From Clostridium cavendishii DSM 21758 (lineage in GTDB: Bacteria; Bacillota; Clostridia; Clostridiales; Clostridiaceae): 64,000 nt of DNA. Position 1 is the stretch's first letter. Each line of letters begins with the position of its first letter. The notes under the pieces were generated by a model. It searched no databases and had not been told where the DNA came from. It saw only the letters and a list, made by a program, of their open reading frames with translations. The DNA lies in NCBI RefSeq assembly GCF_900141845.1, contig NZ_FQZB01000013.1, positions 124,001 to 188,000 on the forward strand, given 5' to 3'. The translations under genes and the position numbers were made by a program. Shown in pieces: positions 34,723 to 43,033 of the stretch.

Positions 34723-35043
34723 TTAAACTAAGAAGTATTTAGAATTTGCAGTTAACTCATTTAATCTCTCAATCTCTTTTGCAAGTATCTCTTTTCCCAA
34801 GTCTGTTATTTTATAAATCTTTTTCCTATCCGTCTCTTCAACAACTTTCACTAAACTGTCACCCTCTAGCTTTGATAAAGTATTGTATATGGTTCCTGCC
34901 CCTAGTTTTATCCTCTTGTTTGTTATCTCTTCAACATAAAGTATTATTCCATAGCCGTGTCTTTTTTCTACAGTGGATAGGAGAATATAATACATAGTTT
35001 CTGACATTGGTAAGTACGATTTAATTAATTTACTTATATCCAC
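34723..35043 (-). CDS. PadR-family transcriptional regulator
   Basis: 106 residues, the small PadR type. GTG 35043 with GGAGGTG as ribosome site. Winged helix: ETMYYILLSTVEKRHGYGI then a helix with KLGAGTIYNTLSKLEG as recognition helix and wing LVKVVEETDRKKIYKITDLG; a short dimerisation helix ends the protein. Such regulators repress adjacent membrane protein or efflux genes and are released by small toxic ligands or antibiotics. The next gene is the DUF2812 membrane protein, so the usual PadR-DUF2812 module is present. Direct repeats of a TATATTT type in the upstream region (about 35060-35160) could be operators. Confidence 0.92.
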   Translation of the reverse strand: MDISKLIKSYLPMSETMYYILLSTVEKRHGYGIILYVEEITNKRIKLGAGTIYNTLSKLEGDSLVKVVEETDRKKIYKITDLGKEILAKEIERLNELTANSKYFLV

Positions 35044-35170
35044 TTTTTCACCTCCATATTTTTTGCAAATGTATTTTAGTCCAATATATTTCGTTCCAAT
35101 GTATTTACTCTAAATATATTTCATCTCGATATATTTAATTGTAATATATTTCTATTAAATATACAATAGT

Positions 35171-35216
35171 AAAAAATAGGAATTAGAAAATATCTTTTCT
35201 AATTCCTATTTTAAAC
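35171..35216 (-). terminator. Terminator of carAB
   Basis: An 18-bp perfect stem (AAAATAGGAATTAGAAAA, four-base loop) lies just past the carB stop; A and T runs on both sides. Confidence 0.9.
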
Positions 35217-35236
35217 TACTATTTTAATTTTTAAGT

Positions 35237-38200
35237 TTACTCTTTAACTAAATCGAATACCTCTAAATCTAAATCTTCAACCTTGCTTAACTTTACATCT
35301 ACTAATGCCTTAAATGTATCTAGTGCTGTAAGAACTCCTATATTTCTTTCTATGGCTGCTCTCCTTATATGAAATCCATCTCTTTTAGAATCATTTCCTT
35401 TAGTTGGAGTATTCACAACTAAGTCTACTTCCATATTTTTTATAGCATCTAATATATTCGGACTCTCTTCATCAATCTTTCTTACTTCCTTAGTTTCTAT
35501 ACCAGCGTCATTTAATAGCTTAGCTGTTCCAGAGGTTGCTATGAAGTTATAACCCAAGTTATCTAATCCTTTAGCTATACTTAAGAATTCTTGCTTATCA
35601 TGCTTATTTATAGTTGCAAGTATTGTACCACCTGCTTTACCAGTGTACATATTTGCTCCTACGAAGCCTTTGTATAAAGCTTCTTCTAGCGTTCTTCCTA
35701 CACCTAAAACTTCTCCTGTAGATTTCATTTCAGGTCCTAGAGACATCTCTACTCTTGGAAGCTTTTGAGTTGAGAACACTGGTACTTTTACTGATACTAA
35801 TTCTGGCTCTTTATAAACTCCAGTTCCATAACCTAAATCTTTTAATTTTTCTCCAGTCATTACCCTAGTTGCTAAATCTACTATTGGAACCTTACTTACC
35901 TTTGATATATATGGTACTGTCCTTGAAGCTCTAGGATTTACTTCTATAACATATAACTTACCTTCAAACTCTATGAACTGAATGTTTATCATACCATGTA
36001 TTCCTATTGCTAAAGCAAGCTTTCTTGTGTATTCATAAACATCTGTCTTTATCTTTTCACTTAAATGCTGACTTGGATACATAGTTATACTATCCCCAGA
36101 GTGAACCCCTGCTCTTTCAAGATGTTCCATTATTCCTGGTATTAGAATATCCTCACCGTCTGAGATTGCATCTACCTCTATTTCTCTTCCCATTAAATAC
36201 TTATCTATAAGGATTGGATTTTTTGTATCTTTTTCAAAAGCATTCTTTAGGTAGAACACTAATTCTTCTTTATCATGTGTTATTTCCATACCTTGCCCAC
36301 CTAATACATAAGAAGGTCTAACTAGTACTGGAAAACCTAAAATTTCAGCTTCTCTTAATCCTTCCTCAATGTTCCAAATCCCTTTTCCTTTTGGTCTAGC
36401 TATTCCAAGCTCCTCTAGTAAAGCATCAAATTTTTCTCTATCTTCTGCTAAATCTATTTGATCAGCTGTAGTTCCTAAAGTTTTCACATTTTTTTCTTTT
36501 AAGAATTCTGCAAGTTTTATAGATGTTTGCCCACCAAATTGAAGTATAACTCCATCTGGTTTTTCCTTATCTATTATATTTAATACATCCTCCTCTGTTA
36601 GAGGTTCAAAATATAATTTGTCTGATATATTAAAATCTGTACTTACTGTTTCTGGATTATTGTTTATTATTATAGTCTCTATTCCTAATCTTCTAAGTGC
36701 CATTACACAGTGTACTGAAGCATAATCAAATTCTATTCCTTGACCTATTCTTATTGGACCTGACCCTATTACTATTACCTTCTTATTGTTGGATACTGTA
36801 ACTTCATCATACTTATCATAAGTTGAATAATAATATGGTGAAAGTGCTTCAAACTCTCCTCCACAAGTGTCAACCATTTTGAATACAGGTTTTATATTCC
36901 ATATACTTCTTAGATTATAAACATCATTTGGTTTTACCCTAAGCATATCTGCTATAGCCTTATCTGAAAAACCTTTTTTCTTTAACTTTAAAAGCCACTC
37001 TTTATCTAAATCATCTATTTTACTTAGCTTTAACCTTTGCTCCTCATCTACTATCCATTTAAGTTTTTCTATAAAGAACATATCTATTCCTGTTATTTTG
37101 GCAACCTTGTCTAATCTATAATCTCTTCTTATCATTTCTGCCAAGGCAAATATTCTTTCATCATCTGGAGTAACTACTCTTTCTTTTAATTCTGACATTG
37201 AAAGATTTCTAAACTTTTTGTGTTCTAAAGAATATTTACTTATTTCTAAGGATCTTATCCCCTTTAAGAAAGCTGCTTCAAAGTTACTTCCTATAGCCAT
37301 AACTTCTCCTGTAGCCATCATCTTTGTTCCAAGCGCCCTATCTGCTCCTTGAAATTTATCAAAAGGCCATTTTGGTATTTTAACTACCACATAGTCTAAG
37401 GAAGGCTCAAAACATGCATAAGTTTTTTGAGTTACTGCATTTTTTATTTCATCTAATCCATACCCTAAAGCTATCTTAGCTGCAACCTTTGCTATTGGGT
37501 ATCCCGTTGCTTTAGATGCTAATGCTGAAGATCTTGAAACTCTTGGATTTATTTCTATAACTGCATATTCAAAAGATGTTGGATTTAATGCAAACTGTAC
37601 ATTACACCCGCCTTCAATTCCTACTGAATTTATTATATCTATAGATGCACTTCTAAGCATTTGGTATTCTTTATCTGAAAGAGTTTGGCTAGGTGCAACT
37701 ACTATAGAATCTCCTGTATGAATACCAACTGGATCTATATTCTCCATATTACATACTGTAATACAATTGCCGTAAGAATCTCTCATTACTTCGTATTCTA
37801 CTTCTTTCCAACCCTTAACGCTCTTTTCTAATAAAACTTGCCCTATTGTACTTAATTGAAGTCCTGACGCTAATATTTCCTCTAATTCTTCTTCATTATT
37901 TGCAATACCGCCACCAGTTCCACCTAATGTATAAGCAGGTCTAACTATAACTGGGAAGCCTATTTTTTTAGCAAAATCTCTTCCTGCTTGCATTTCAGTT
38001 ATGATTTCACTCTCTATTACAGGTTGACCTGTTCTTTGCATCATGGCTCTAAATAATTCTCTATCTTCACCTTCTTTAATAGAAGCTATAGAGGTTCCTA
38101 TTACTTTTACACCGTATTTATCTAATATACCTTTATCATGAAGTTCTACTGCAAGGTTAAGTCCTGTTTGTCCTCCCATACCTGCTAAAAGAGAATCTGG

Positions 38201-38446
38201 TCTTTCCTTTGCGATAACTTTTTCTACAAACTCAACAGTTAATGGTTCTAAGTAAACCTTATTTGCTATTTCTTTATCAGTCATTATAGTAGCAGGGTTA
38301 GAATTAACTAATATAACTTCTACTCCTTCTTCTTTAAGTGCCTGACAAGCTTGTGTTCCTGAATAATCAAACTCAGCTGCTTGGCCTATAATAATTGGGC
38401 CTGAACCTATAACTAAAACTTTTTTTATATCTTTATTTAATGGCAT
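35237..38446 (-). CDS. carB: Carbamoyl-phosphate synthase large subunit
   Basis: 1069 residues, the normal CarB length. Two homologous halves, each with a pre-ATP-grasp domain (KKVLVIGSGPIIIGQAAEFDYS at the start and KKVIVIGSGPIRIGQGIEFDY near 555) and an ATP-grasp domain (VRPAYTLGGTGGGIA and VRPSYVLGGQGMEI). The oligomerisation domain lies about 400-550 and the C-terminal MGS-like allosteric domain about 935-1069 (GYNFIATSGTAKLLNDAGIE). It makes carbamoyl phosphate from bicarbonate, ammonia channelled from CarA, and two ATP for pyrimidine and arginine synthesis. It starts 11 bases after carA, so the genes are coupled. It is under the PyrR attenuator upstream of carA. Confidence 0.97.
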   Translation of the reverse strand: MPLNKDIKKVLVIGSGPIIIGQAAEFDYSGTQACQALKEEGVEVILVNSNPATIMTDKEIANKVYLEPLTVEFVEKVIAKERPDSLLAGMGGQTGLNLAVELHDKGILDKYGVKVIGTSIASIKEGEDRELFRAMMQRTGQPVIESEIITEMQAGRDFAKKIGFPVIVRPAYTLGGTGGGIANNEEELEEILASGLQLSTIGQVLLEKSVKGWKEVEYEVMRDSYGNCITVCNMENIDPVGIHTGDSIVVAPSQTLSDKEYQMLRSASIDIINSVGIEGGCNVQFALNPTSFEYAVIEINPRVSRSSALASKATGYPIAKVAAKIALGYGLDEIKNAVTQKTYACFEPSLDYVVVKIPKWPFDKFQGADRALGTKMMATGEVMAIGSNFEAAFLKGIRSLEISKYSLEHKKFRNLSMSELKERVVTPDDERIFALAEMIRRDYRLDKVAKITGIDMFFIEKLKWIVDEEQRLKLSKIDDLDKEWLLKLKKKGFSDKAIADMLRVKPNDVYNLRSIWNIKPVFKMVDTCGGEFEALSPYYYSTYDKYDEVTVSNNKKVIVIGSGPIRIGQGIEFDYASVHCVMALRRLGIETIIINNNPETVSTDFNISDKLYFEPLTEEDVLNIIDKEKPDGVILQFGGQTSIKLAEFLKEKNVKTLGTTADQIDLAEDREKFDALLEELGIARPKGKGIWNIEEGLREAEILGFPVLVRPSYVLGGQGMEITHDKEELVFYLKNAFEKDTKNPILIDKYLMGREIEVDAISDGEDILIPGIMEHLERAGVHSGDSITMYPSQHLSEKIKTDVYEYTRKLALAIGIHGMINIQFIEFEGKLYVIEVNPRASRTVPYISKVSKVPIVDLATRVMTGEKLKDLGYGTGVYKEPELVSVKVPVFSTQKLPRVEMSLGPEMKSTGEVLGVGRTLEEALYKGFVGANMYTGKAGGTILATINKHDKQEFLSIAKGLDNLGYNFIATSGTAKLLNDAGIETKEVRKIDEESPNILDAIKNMEVDLVVNTPTKGNDSKRDGFHIRRAAIERNIGVLTALDTFKALVDVKLSKVEDLDLEVFDLVKE

Positions 38447-38457
38447 AACTTTCCCTC

Positions 38458-39507
38458 CTAAAGTGCATATTTCATGAATTCATCAAAAATGTAGTCGCTA
38501 TCCTTTGGTCCTGGACACGCCTCTGGATGGAATTGTACTGAAAATATAGGTAATTCTTTATGTTTCATTCCTTCTATAGTTCCATCATTCATACTTACAT
38601 GTGTTACTTCCATATTTCCCGGTAATATATCTACATAATATCCATGATTTTGAGAAGTTATATGGACTTTATTGTTTATCAAATCTTTAACTGGATGATT
38701 ACAACCTCTATGCCCAAATTTAAGTTTTTTAGTTTTTCCCCCTAAACTTAATGCTAAAAGTTGGTGTCCTAAGCATATTCCTACTATAGGCTTCTTTCCT
38801 ATTAATCCTTTTATATTTTCTATGCTTTCAGTTAAATCTTCTGGATCTCCTGGCCCATTTGATAAAAAGATTAAATCTGGATTTACACTTAAAACTGTTT
38901 CTGGTTTCACATCATATGGAAATACGCTAATCTTACAGCCTCTATTTTTAAAACTTCTAACTATATTACTCTTTATCCCAAAGTCTATTATAGCCACATG
39001 TTTCCATTTACCTGCTATTTGATAAACTTCTTTTGTAGATACAGTCTGCACAGCAGCTTTATTTGAGAATTTACTTATTCTTTCTTCAACTTCGTCTCTT
39101 GAAAATTCATCTAAAAGTATTAAACCTTTCATAGTTCCATTATTTCTTAAAACTTTCGTTAAAGCTCTTGTATCTATGCCTTCTAATCCCAATATCTTAT
39201 TTTGTTTTAAATATGATGCTAATTCCATTTCACATCTAAAATTACTTGGCTTGTCAGCACATTCCCTAACTATAAATCCTTTTACCTTTGGTGAATTTGA
39301 TTCTCCATCCTCAAGGTTTACACCATAATTTCCTATTAAAGGATAAGTCATAGTTACTATTTGTCCATAATATGATGGATCCGTTAAAACCTCTTGATAT
39401 CCAGTCATTCCAGTATTAAAAACTACTTCGCCTACACATTCCTTTAAATAACCGAATGCCTTACCTTCAAATACCATTCCATTTTCTAATATAAGCTCTG
39501 CTTTCAT
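38458..39507 (-). CDS. carA: Carbamoyl-phosphate synthase small (glutaminase) subunit
   Basis: 349 residues. The N-terminal CarA domain (about 1-150) contains EVVFNTGMTGYQEVLTDPSY. The class I glutamine amidotransferase domain has the nucleophile C245 in VGICLGHQLLALSLGG, SQNHGYYVD, and the catalytic H327 and E329 in QFHPEACPGPKDS. It releases ammonia from glutamine for CarB. The ATG has GGGAGG. The leader upstream carries a PyrR-binding motif (39802-39815) and an intrinsic terminator (39651-39695), so expression should fall when UMP is plentiful. That assigns the pair to pyrimidine synthesis more than to arginine. Confidence 0.97.
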   Translation of the reverse strand: MKAELILENGMVFEGKAFGYLKECVGEVVFNTGMTGYQEVLTDPSYYGQIVTMTYPLIGNYGVNLEDGESNSPKVKGFIVRECADKPSNFRCEMELASYLKQNKILGLEGIDTRALTKVLRNNGTMKGLILLDEFSRDEVEERISKFSNKAAVQTVSTKEVYQIAGKWKHVAIIDFGIKSNIVRSFKNRGCKISVFPYDVKPETVLSVNPDLIFLSNGPGDPEDLTESIENIKGLIGKKPIVGICLGHQLLALSLGGKTKKLKFGHRGCNHPVKDLINNKVHITSQNHGYYVDILPGNMEVTHVSMNDGTIEGMKHKELPIFSVQFHPEACPGPKDSDYIFDEFMKYAL

Positions 39508-39639
39508 TACGTAACCTCCCTATAATTTTTATAAAAAAAACACTTTTTCAAGGTTAATCCTATTGTATTAATATCTTATATATAAATTATTTAAATATAT
39601 GTTTTTATAAATACCAAAATGAAATATTTACCTTTTTAT

Positions 39640-39695
39640 ATAAAACAAAAGGATAACAAAGAGATTAAATTTCTAGTCTAATCTCCCTATTATCC
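39640..39695 (-). terminator. Transcription attenuator of carAB
   Basis: On the minus strand GGATAA and GAGATTA pair with TAATCTC and TTATCC around an 11-base loop, followed by TTTTGTTTTATAT. It lies between the PyrR motif and carA, where the pyrimidine attenuator is expected. Confidence 0.85.
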
Positions 39696-39801
39696 ATATC
39701 ATTAATAACGCTAGGAAACATAATTGATTTTAAAGCTATTTTATTTTTTGATGATTTTTTTGTATCAAAAAAAATGTATGCCATTTTACATACCCCTTTC
39801 T

Positions 39802-39815
39802 GGCCTCACAGGACC
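39802..39815 (-). promoter_or_regulatory. PyrR-binding RNA motif in the carAB leader
   Basis: The minus strand reads GGTCCTGTGAGGCC, close to the PyrR anti-antiterminator loop consensus ARUCCNGNGAGGYU (11 or 12 of 14 positions, with the invariant UCC, G and GAGG). PyrR with bound UMP stabilises this stem and favours the terminator at 39651-39695. The pyrR gene is not in this window. Confidence 0.85.
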
Positions 39816-39984
39816 AATTTAAAGTGTATTTTTTTATTTAATTTGTATTTAAAATATATTCTAATTAACTTTACAGCATTTGTCAAGCACCTTATCTTAA
39901 TGTAATTGTTATCTTTTTAAAAATTATATTAATATAATTTAATTAATATTTTACACTTAATTTAATTAAATTATTTATTTTGGC

Positions 39985-40135
39985 ACACTAAAGAGCCAAA
40001 GATTATACTCTTTGGCTCTTTAGCATATTTCTACCTTACCCATAGAAATTTTCAGAACTTGTACATTTTAAAGGTGTACTACCTTTGTGCGTGTTGTCTT
40101 TTATTTTTGACTTTAATTTGTCCTATTGAAGTCCT
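39985..40135 (-). ncRNA. Candidate structured RNA upstream of carAB
   Basis: On the minus strand a small hairpin AAGGT/ACCTT has the loop AGTAC, whose GTAC could pair with a downstream GTAC to form a pseudoknot. A second hairpin follows, ATTTCTA/TAGAAAT with a G-rich loop, then a 13-bp stem (AAAGAGCCAAAGA with its complement, 39990-40021) like a terminator with a short U run. It may be a small RNA or the 5' part of the carAB leader. The remaining bases from 39840 to 39985 and from 40136 to 40290 show only AT-rich promoter-like sequence. Confidence 0.35.
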
Positions 40136-40290
40136 TTATATTATTATCTATTAAGGCAAATTTGTCAATTCCAAGTTACTTATATTTAGCGATTTTAACT
40201 ATTAAATCCTAAGTATATTTTTTATAGTATGCACCCTTTATTAATTAGTTTCATAAGTTAACTATATATAAATATTTTAGGAGAAGCCAT

Positions 40291-40926
40291 ATGGAATTTT
40301 TTTATCCTACTAATTTTGTAAGATTTTATAGCGACGGGAACAAAGATGAGGTAGGTGAATATGAAGTTTTAGTAGATGGTCCTTTTTTACCTATATTTGA
40401 ATCACTTGAAGAGTACACCTTAAATAGAGGTTATGATGAAAGCTACTTAAATTATGATTTAGACTTTATGGAACTTACTGAAAATAGTGACTTCAGAGAT
40501 GGCGAGGGTAATAAAAAGACCCAGAAATATTTACCAAATGCTCTTTCTGATTTTCCTAACAATCTAATGCAGACCTTCCCAATAAATTTAGCTGCAAGCT
40601 TTATTCCAAGTGGACAATTTGGTGGTCAGGGTGGATCACCTATGGGCCCCCCACCAGCTTATATTCCCGCAAAAAATGATACCAAAGTAAAATCATTTTC
40701 ACCTTCTGGGGATTCTAACAATCCTAATATGAAATATGTTAGTGGTGGTTCTCTAAAACCTTGCCTTTATCGTTACACTTATATATGGCAAAATAATGGT
40801 CGTAGTTATTGGGCTTATTTAACACGAATAGATCCTCGATCCGTATCTGGTTGGAGATGGTTAGGCTTTAGGTGGGTATTTTTTGGTGTTGATACCAATA
40901 GAATTGATTCCTTTGTTTGCTATTAA
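40291..40926 (+). CDS. Protein with Pro/Gly-rich linker and conserved RIDSF-type tail, unknown
   Basis: 211 residues, no signal peptide. The acidic N-terminal half has FYPTNFVRFYSDGN. A Pro/Gly-rich linker (about 106-128, GQFGGQGGSPMGPPPAY) leads to a C-terminal segment rich in Trp, Tyr and Arg (about 157-210: CLYRYTYIWQNNGRSYWAYL and GWRWLGFRWVFFGVDTNRID, ending SFVCY). I recall similar tails, of the form W-x-G-x-RW-x3-G-x-D-x2-RI-x-SF-x-C, at the ends of uncharacterised Bacillus and Paenibacillus proteins, some linked to spores. That is recollection, not a search. ATG with TTAGGAGA upstream. It is monocistronic. Confidence 0.75.
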   Translation: MEFFYPTNFVRFYSDGNKDEVGEYEVLVDGPFLPIFESLEEYTLNRGYDESYLNYDLDFMELTENSDFRDGEGNKKTQKYLPNALSDFPNNLMQTFPINLAASFIPSGQFGGQGGSPMGPPPAYIPAKNDTKVKSFSPSGDSNNPNMKYVSGGSLKPCLYRYTYIWQNNGRSYWAYLTRIDPRSVSGWRWLGFRWVFFGVDTNRIDSFVCY

Positions 40927-40930
40927 TCTT

Positions 40931-40973
40931 AAAAAAATAGAACATTTAGGTTAAAACTAAATGTTCTATTTTT
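40931..40973. terminator. Bidirectional terminator
   Basis: The stem AAAAATAGAACATTTAG with its complement (17 bp, seven-base loop) lies between two converging genes; T-rich on both sides. Confidence 0.9.
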
Positions 40974-41151
40974 CTTCCCCATCATAATATATATATCCAC
41001 TAGTTTTATCAAAACATATATAGTTTTTACCATTATAAAAATCCGTATAATCCCATTCAATTTTTTTACTTCTTACCAAATCTAAATAATCGATTAAAAT
41101 TAGACTTATAATAACTATTATAATTATGCTCCAAAATATATATTTAACCAT
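40966..41151 (-). CDS. Small single-helix membrane protein
   Basis: 61 residues. One membrane helix (about 4-23, IFWSIIIIVIISLILIDYL), then a 35-residue Tyr- and Asp-rich tail (WDYTDFYNGKNYICFDKTSG). ATG 41151 follows GAGGAAGAT, a good site, which supports expression. Its 3' end overlaps the bidirectional terminator. No family is recognised. It could be a small regulatory or stress membrane peptide, which is speculation. Confidence 0.55.
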   Translation of the reverse strand: MVKYIFWSIIIIVIISLILIDYLDLVRSKKIEWDYTDFYNGKNYICFDKTSGYIYYDGEEK

Positions 41152-41485
41152 ATCTTCCTCACTAAAATATATGAAATTTAATCTTATAAATTGTAATATG
41201 ATTTCTGAAAATTAAATTTAGTGTTGCCTTTATTCTATGTTTAACAAGTATCCTAAGATAGATTTAAAATTGTAACGTATATATATCTTTATTATTTGTA
41301 AAGGAAAAATATTTATTCTATTTTTAAATATATACTAATCTTAGGAGCAAATTATTATATATTAACTGTTTATATTACTATATAAATTGAATTATTTTAC
41401 GATAAATATAAGTAGAAATACTTAATTTTACCTATATATTAAGCAATAATGATATCTTATTTAACATCTTAGGGGGATACATGTA
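41152..41485 (+). other. Intergenic region before the first tandem paralogue
   Basis: About 330 AT-rich bases between two divergent genes. It must carry both promoters. I see no strong hairpin or repeat, only the ribosome site AGGGGGA near 41472. Confidence 0.4.
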
Positions 41486-42055
41486 ATGAAAAGCATTGAG
41501 CAATTGGTTGAAAAAATAAAAGTTAATGATCAAATTATAAACACTAAAAATTCTGAATTGATAAATGAAAAAATTAAAGAAGTTAATAATATACTAAATC
41601 TATCATTTAAATATCTTACATTCTCTAATATTGCAAATTTTGAGATATCAAATTTTAATAGCAAATATGGCAATTTGATTTTCTTCCAAAATTTATGCAA
41701 TCACGCTATACTTTTAGATACTTTAATAGATGTAAATAAAATATTTGATAATAATTCAACTGATTCGATTAACAAATATGAACTTTGGTTACTTTGGAAT
41801 AAAGAGTTTTGTGTTACAAGATTAAAAGATATAACATCTATTAATACTGATAAGGAACCAATAACTAGACAAGTTATAGATTATGGAAAATGTGCATTTG
41901 CTGTTAATGATGGCAAATTAATCTGGAATATGAATAACATAACAAATAGTATTGAAGATAACCTAAAAGCTACCCTTGCCAATAAAGAAAATATACGCCA
42001 CTCTATAGAACTTGAGCTAAATGCATCAACTATTAAAAATAAATCTCAATTCTAA
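41486..42055 (+). CDS. Tandem paralogue A, unknown cytosolic protein
   Basis: 189 residues, no signal or membrane helix. It is mostly helical in the first half (SIEQLVEKIKVNDQIINTKN), with a central conserved block YGNLIFFQNLCNHAILLD and KYELWLLWNKEFCVTRLK, then a small beta region QVIDYGKCAF and a C-terminal helix ENIRHSIELELN. The next gene is a close paralogue (about 60 percent identical by eye). I do not recognise the family. The conserved Cys and His (NLCNHAILLD, KEFCV, GKCAF) could be functional. A strong ribosome site precedes the ATG. Tandem duplicates of an unknown protein are often immunity or contact-system factors, but nothing here proves it. Confidence 0.75.
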   Translation: MKSIEQLVEKIKVNDQIINTKNSELINEKIKEVNNILNLSFKYLTFSNIANFEISNFNSKYGNLIFFQNLCNHAILLDTLIDVNKIFDNNSTDSINKYELWLLWNKEFCVTRLKDITSINTDKEPITRQVIDYGKCAFAVNDGKLIWNMNNITNSIEDNLKATLANKENIRHSIELELNASTIKNKSQF

Positions 42056-42083
42056 AACTAATAATTGGTAGTCTCATTAATAT

Positions 42084-42125
42084 GAAATAGAACTTTTAAT
42101 ACGATTTAAAAGCTCTATTTTTAAT
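42084..42125 (+). terminator. Terminator of paralogue A
   Basis: The stem AAATAGAACTTTTAA pairs with TTAAAAGCTCTATTT (one mismatch), followed by TTAAT. It separates the two paralogues into independent transcripts. Confidence 0.75.
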
Positions 42126-42270
42126 CTCTCTAAGGTTTAAATGCCTAAATAAAATAGTAAACGTTTATTCTATTATAAAAATGTCTGTTTGCTTTTAAAA
42201 ATTTAAAAATATAATTTCATAGTTTTTATCTTTTAATCATAAACTATGTTTATTAAATTTTTCTTTACAA

Positions 42271-42341
42271 TAAGTAAGAATCCAAATTTAAATTTGGGTA
42301 TTCAAACTTACTCATTCAAATGAACATGAGAAGGAATTTTC
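42271..42341 (+). repeat. Two-hairpin dispersed repeat, copy 4
   Basis: Same orientation as copies 1-3. Hairpin 1 is GAATCCAAATTT/AAATTTGGGTATTC; core AACTTACT; hairpin 2 CTCATTCA/TGAACATGAG. It lies about 80 bases before the start of paralogue B, inside its upstream region. The rest of the 42056-42418 gap is AT-rich without further structure. Confidence 0.8.
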
Positions 42342-42418
42342 ATATATTATTGTGAGGAATTTTAACTTTATTATATCTTTAATAAAATATATATTTAAAT
42401 ATTAGGGAGACTTAGTTA

Positions 42419-42961
42419 ATGAAAAATATTAAACAATTAATTGAAAAAATAAAGGTTAATGAACAAGTTATAGGTATTAAAACTTCTGAACTACTGAATA
42501 TAAAGATAAAAGAAGTTAATGACATATTAGACATAGCATTTAAATATCTTACATTTGATAAAATTGAAAATTTGGAACTAACACACTTTAACGCTGAGTA
42601 TGGTAATCTGCTCTTTTTTCAAAATTTATGCCAACATGCCATACTTTTAGATAATTTAATAGATGTAAATAGGGTCTTAACACCTAATTCAATTGATAAA
42701 TATGAATTGTGGCTTCTTTGGAATAAAGAATTCTGTGTTATACGCTTAAAATCAATTCCATTTAATACCGCCAATAAGAGTATAGAAATTAGGGAAGTTA
42801 TAGACTATGGAGATTGTGCATTTAAAGTACATAATGGAACGTTCATTTGGAATATGGATAATATAATAAATAACATTGAAGATAATTTAAAAACTACACT
42901 AGCTTCTAAAGAAAATATACGACAATTTATTGAACTTGAACTAAATAAAATTAAAGATTAG
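42419..42961 (+). CDS. Tandem paralogue B, unknown cytosolic protein
   Basis: 180 residues, a close copy of the preceding gene product. It keeps YGNLLFFQNLCQHAILLD, IDKYELWLLWNKEFC, VIDYGDCAF, FIWNMDNI and ENIRQFIELEL. Differences cluster in the Asn/Thr-rich loop near residue 110 and at the C terminus, where this copy is shorter. ATG 42419 has AGGGAGA. A copy of the dispersed hairpin repeat and a terminator separate it from paralogue A, so the duplication is not recent and each copy has its own promoter. Function unknown. Confidence 0.75.
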   Translation: MKNIKQLIEKIKVNEQVIGIKTSELLNIKIKEVNDILDIAFKYLTFDKIENLELTHFNAEYGNLLFFQNLCQHAILLDNLIDVNRVLTPNSIDKYELWLLWNKEFCVIRLKSIPFNTANKSIEIREVIDYGDCAFKVHNGTFIWNMDNIINNIEDNLKTTLASKENIRQFIELELNKIKD

Positions 42962-42980
42962 GTGAAAACTCACTTTTTAT

Positions 42981-43031
42981 AAATATGTAATTAATACCAA
43001 AGTGTATCCTTTGTATTAATTACATATTTTT
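42981..43031. terminator. Bidirectional terminator
   Basis: The stem AAATATGTAATTAATAC with its complement, 17 bp, and inner AAAG/CTTT pairing; T-rich outer flank. It lies between paralogue B and the converging glycosylase gene. Confidence 0.9.
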
Positions 43032-43033
43032 CA

